Assembly: GCA_038319215.1 (NCBI GenBank) | Contig: JBBQCZ010000189.1 | Span: 1-6,449 of the forward strand | DNA: 6,449 bases | Direction of reading: 5' to 3' | Source of the DNA: Bact-19 sp038319215 | Lineage (GTDB): Bacteria > Bacteroidota > Bacteroidia > Bacteroidales > ML635J-15 | In this document: positions 5,923-6,449 of the stretch, piece after piece | Numbering within the stretch: position 1 is the first letter of the stretch | Layout of the letters: every line of letters starts with the position of its first letter | Position numbers and translations under genes: made by a program | Notes under the pieces: model-generated | What the model was told of the DNA's origin: nothing | Seen by the model: only the letters and a program-made list of their open reading frames with translations | The model's database searches: none

Positions 5923-6449
5923 ATGGTAGAAAATCCAGAAAATAATAGTACATCTCTAGCTTTTTACACAAAAACCTATTATCTTCGCGATGCACAAGGT
6001 AATATTATGGCAACTTACGACAAAGTATATTCCGAAGAAGGTTCGGACATTCTGATGAATTTCGGTCTGACAGAGCGACCGATATACGGTTCGTCGAGGG
6101 TTGCCAATAATACCGAAGAGGTTTTACTGGTTTCGCAAACAATTAGTGCAAACACAACAACCAATTATTTCGATAACCCAGAAATCCTCTCACACACCAA
6201 CGGCTTTAAACACTTCGAACTTACAAACCACCTCGGCAACGTTATGGCTGTTGTTAGCGATAAACGAACTCCAATTATTACCAGCAGCGAAATTACTGGC
6301 TACACACCAGAATTACTTATCGCCAAAGATTATTACCCGTTTGGTATGGAAATGTCAGGAAGGTATGATTTAAGTAATCCTGAACCTGATGATGAGTATA
6401 GATTTGGGTTCCAAAACCAAGAAAAGGATGATGAGTGGACAGGACAAAC
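5923..6449 (+). CDS. RHS-family fragment (module C), 3' end outside window
   Basis: From the ATG at 5923 the frame runs open to the edge (175 codons). It reads RHS core throughout: YYLRDAQGNIMATYDKVYSE, LTNHLGNVMAVVSDKR, YYPFGMEMSGRY, YRFGFQNQEKDDEW. RHS-like residues continue upstream of that ATG (HNTGNRIVK just before it) back to a TAA at 5842-5844, so the gene piece is 5'-truncated and 5923 is only the first ATG; the ATG at 6008 (MATYDK) corresponds to the start of module B. The shell N-terminus is absent, as in B, so this is a second orphan tip. It differs from B by about 15 of 124 bases in the shared block. A toxin tail, and probably an immunity gene and another terminator repeat, should lie just beyond the window. 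Confidence 0.85.
   Translation, partial: MVENPENNSTSLAFYTKTYYLRDAQGNIMATYDKVYSEEGSDILMNFGLTERPIYGSSRVANNTEEVLLVSQTISANTTTNYFDNPEILSHTNGFKHFELTNHLGNVMAVVSDKRTPIITSSEITGYTPELLIAKDYYPFGMEMSGRYDLSNPEPDDEYRFGFQNQEKDDEWTGQ
6236..6359 (+). repeat. RHS-core repeat, diverged copy C
   Basis: It aligns without gaps to 1-124 and 4144-4267 with about 15 differences by hand count, mostly at third codon positions. This gives a baseline for divergence between modules and makes the perfect identity of A and B stand out. Confidence 0.88.

Noticed and set aside
5852..5932. Short frame reading PEKADKLLEKHITPATELLK
   Set aside because: It overlaps the RHS-like frame (GNRIVK) and has no start codon; probably chance.
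6101..6373. 90-codon + strand frame
   Set aside because: It is an alternative frame of the RHS core; the other frame gives the conserved HLGNV and YYPFGM motifs.

Overview
The window looks like a chromosomal accessory region of a member of the Bacteroidota. The supporting signs are the RHS repeat-associated core of the kind common in that phylum (HLGNV, YYPFGM, YRFGF.G.EKDDEW, YDARIGR, DPLAEKYP), an AT-rich composition, a TAnnTTTG-type promoter, and exported proteins with short signal peptides ending in an S/Q context. No tRNA, rRNA, CRISPR array or complete transposase gene was seen. Genus and species cannot be read from the sequence.

The backbone is a tandem array of three RHS (polymorphic toxin) 3' modules, all on the + strand. 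Module A (1-1983) enters from the left edge: the end of the RHS core, an unrecognised toxin tail of about 244 residues, a leucine-rich-repeat lipoprotein gene overlapping the RHS stop by one base, then a strong terminator hairpin. Module B (about 3871-5763) is an RHS core fragment with no N-terminal shell, joined to a zinc-metalloprotease (metzincin-like) tail. It is followed 9 bases later by a small secreted protein and then by a second copy of the same terminator repeat. Module C (about 5845-6449) is a third RHS fragment that runs off the right edge before its tail. Modules A and B share 124 bases with no difference (1-124 = 4144-4267), and C carries a diverged copy. The layout is a conserved recombinable core, a variable toxin, a candidate immunity gene and a shared terminator. 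It fits the known idea that orphan RHS/CDI tips act as donors for swapping the toxin of a full-length gene.

Between A and B lie a 171-base imperfect fold-back element (1984-2154), a gene-poor G/T-rich stretch with several hairpins, and an Abi_2/AbiF-family HEPN gene on the - strand (2490-3416). That gene has a recognisable promoter and a compact hairpin with a U-rich tail in its leader, so a short regulatory or antitoxin RNA is plausible. A 64-codon - strand remnant without a normal start (3659-3853) fills most of the remaining gap.

Together the window reads as a defence and competition island: interbacterial toxin/immunity cassettes with an abortive-infection-type gene between them. The points most worth checking are the leader RNA of the Abi_2 gene, the metzincin toxin with its exported partner, the unknown toxin tail A with its LRR lipoprotein partner, and the cassette-boundary repeats.
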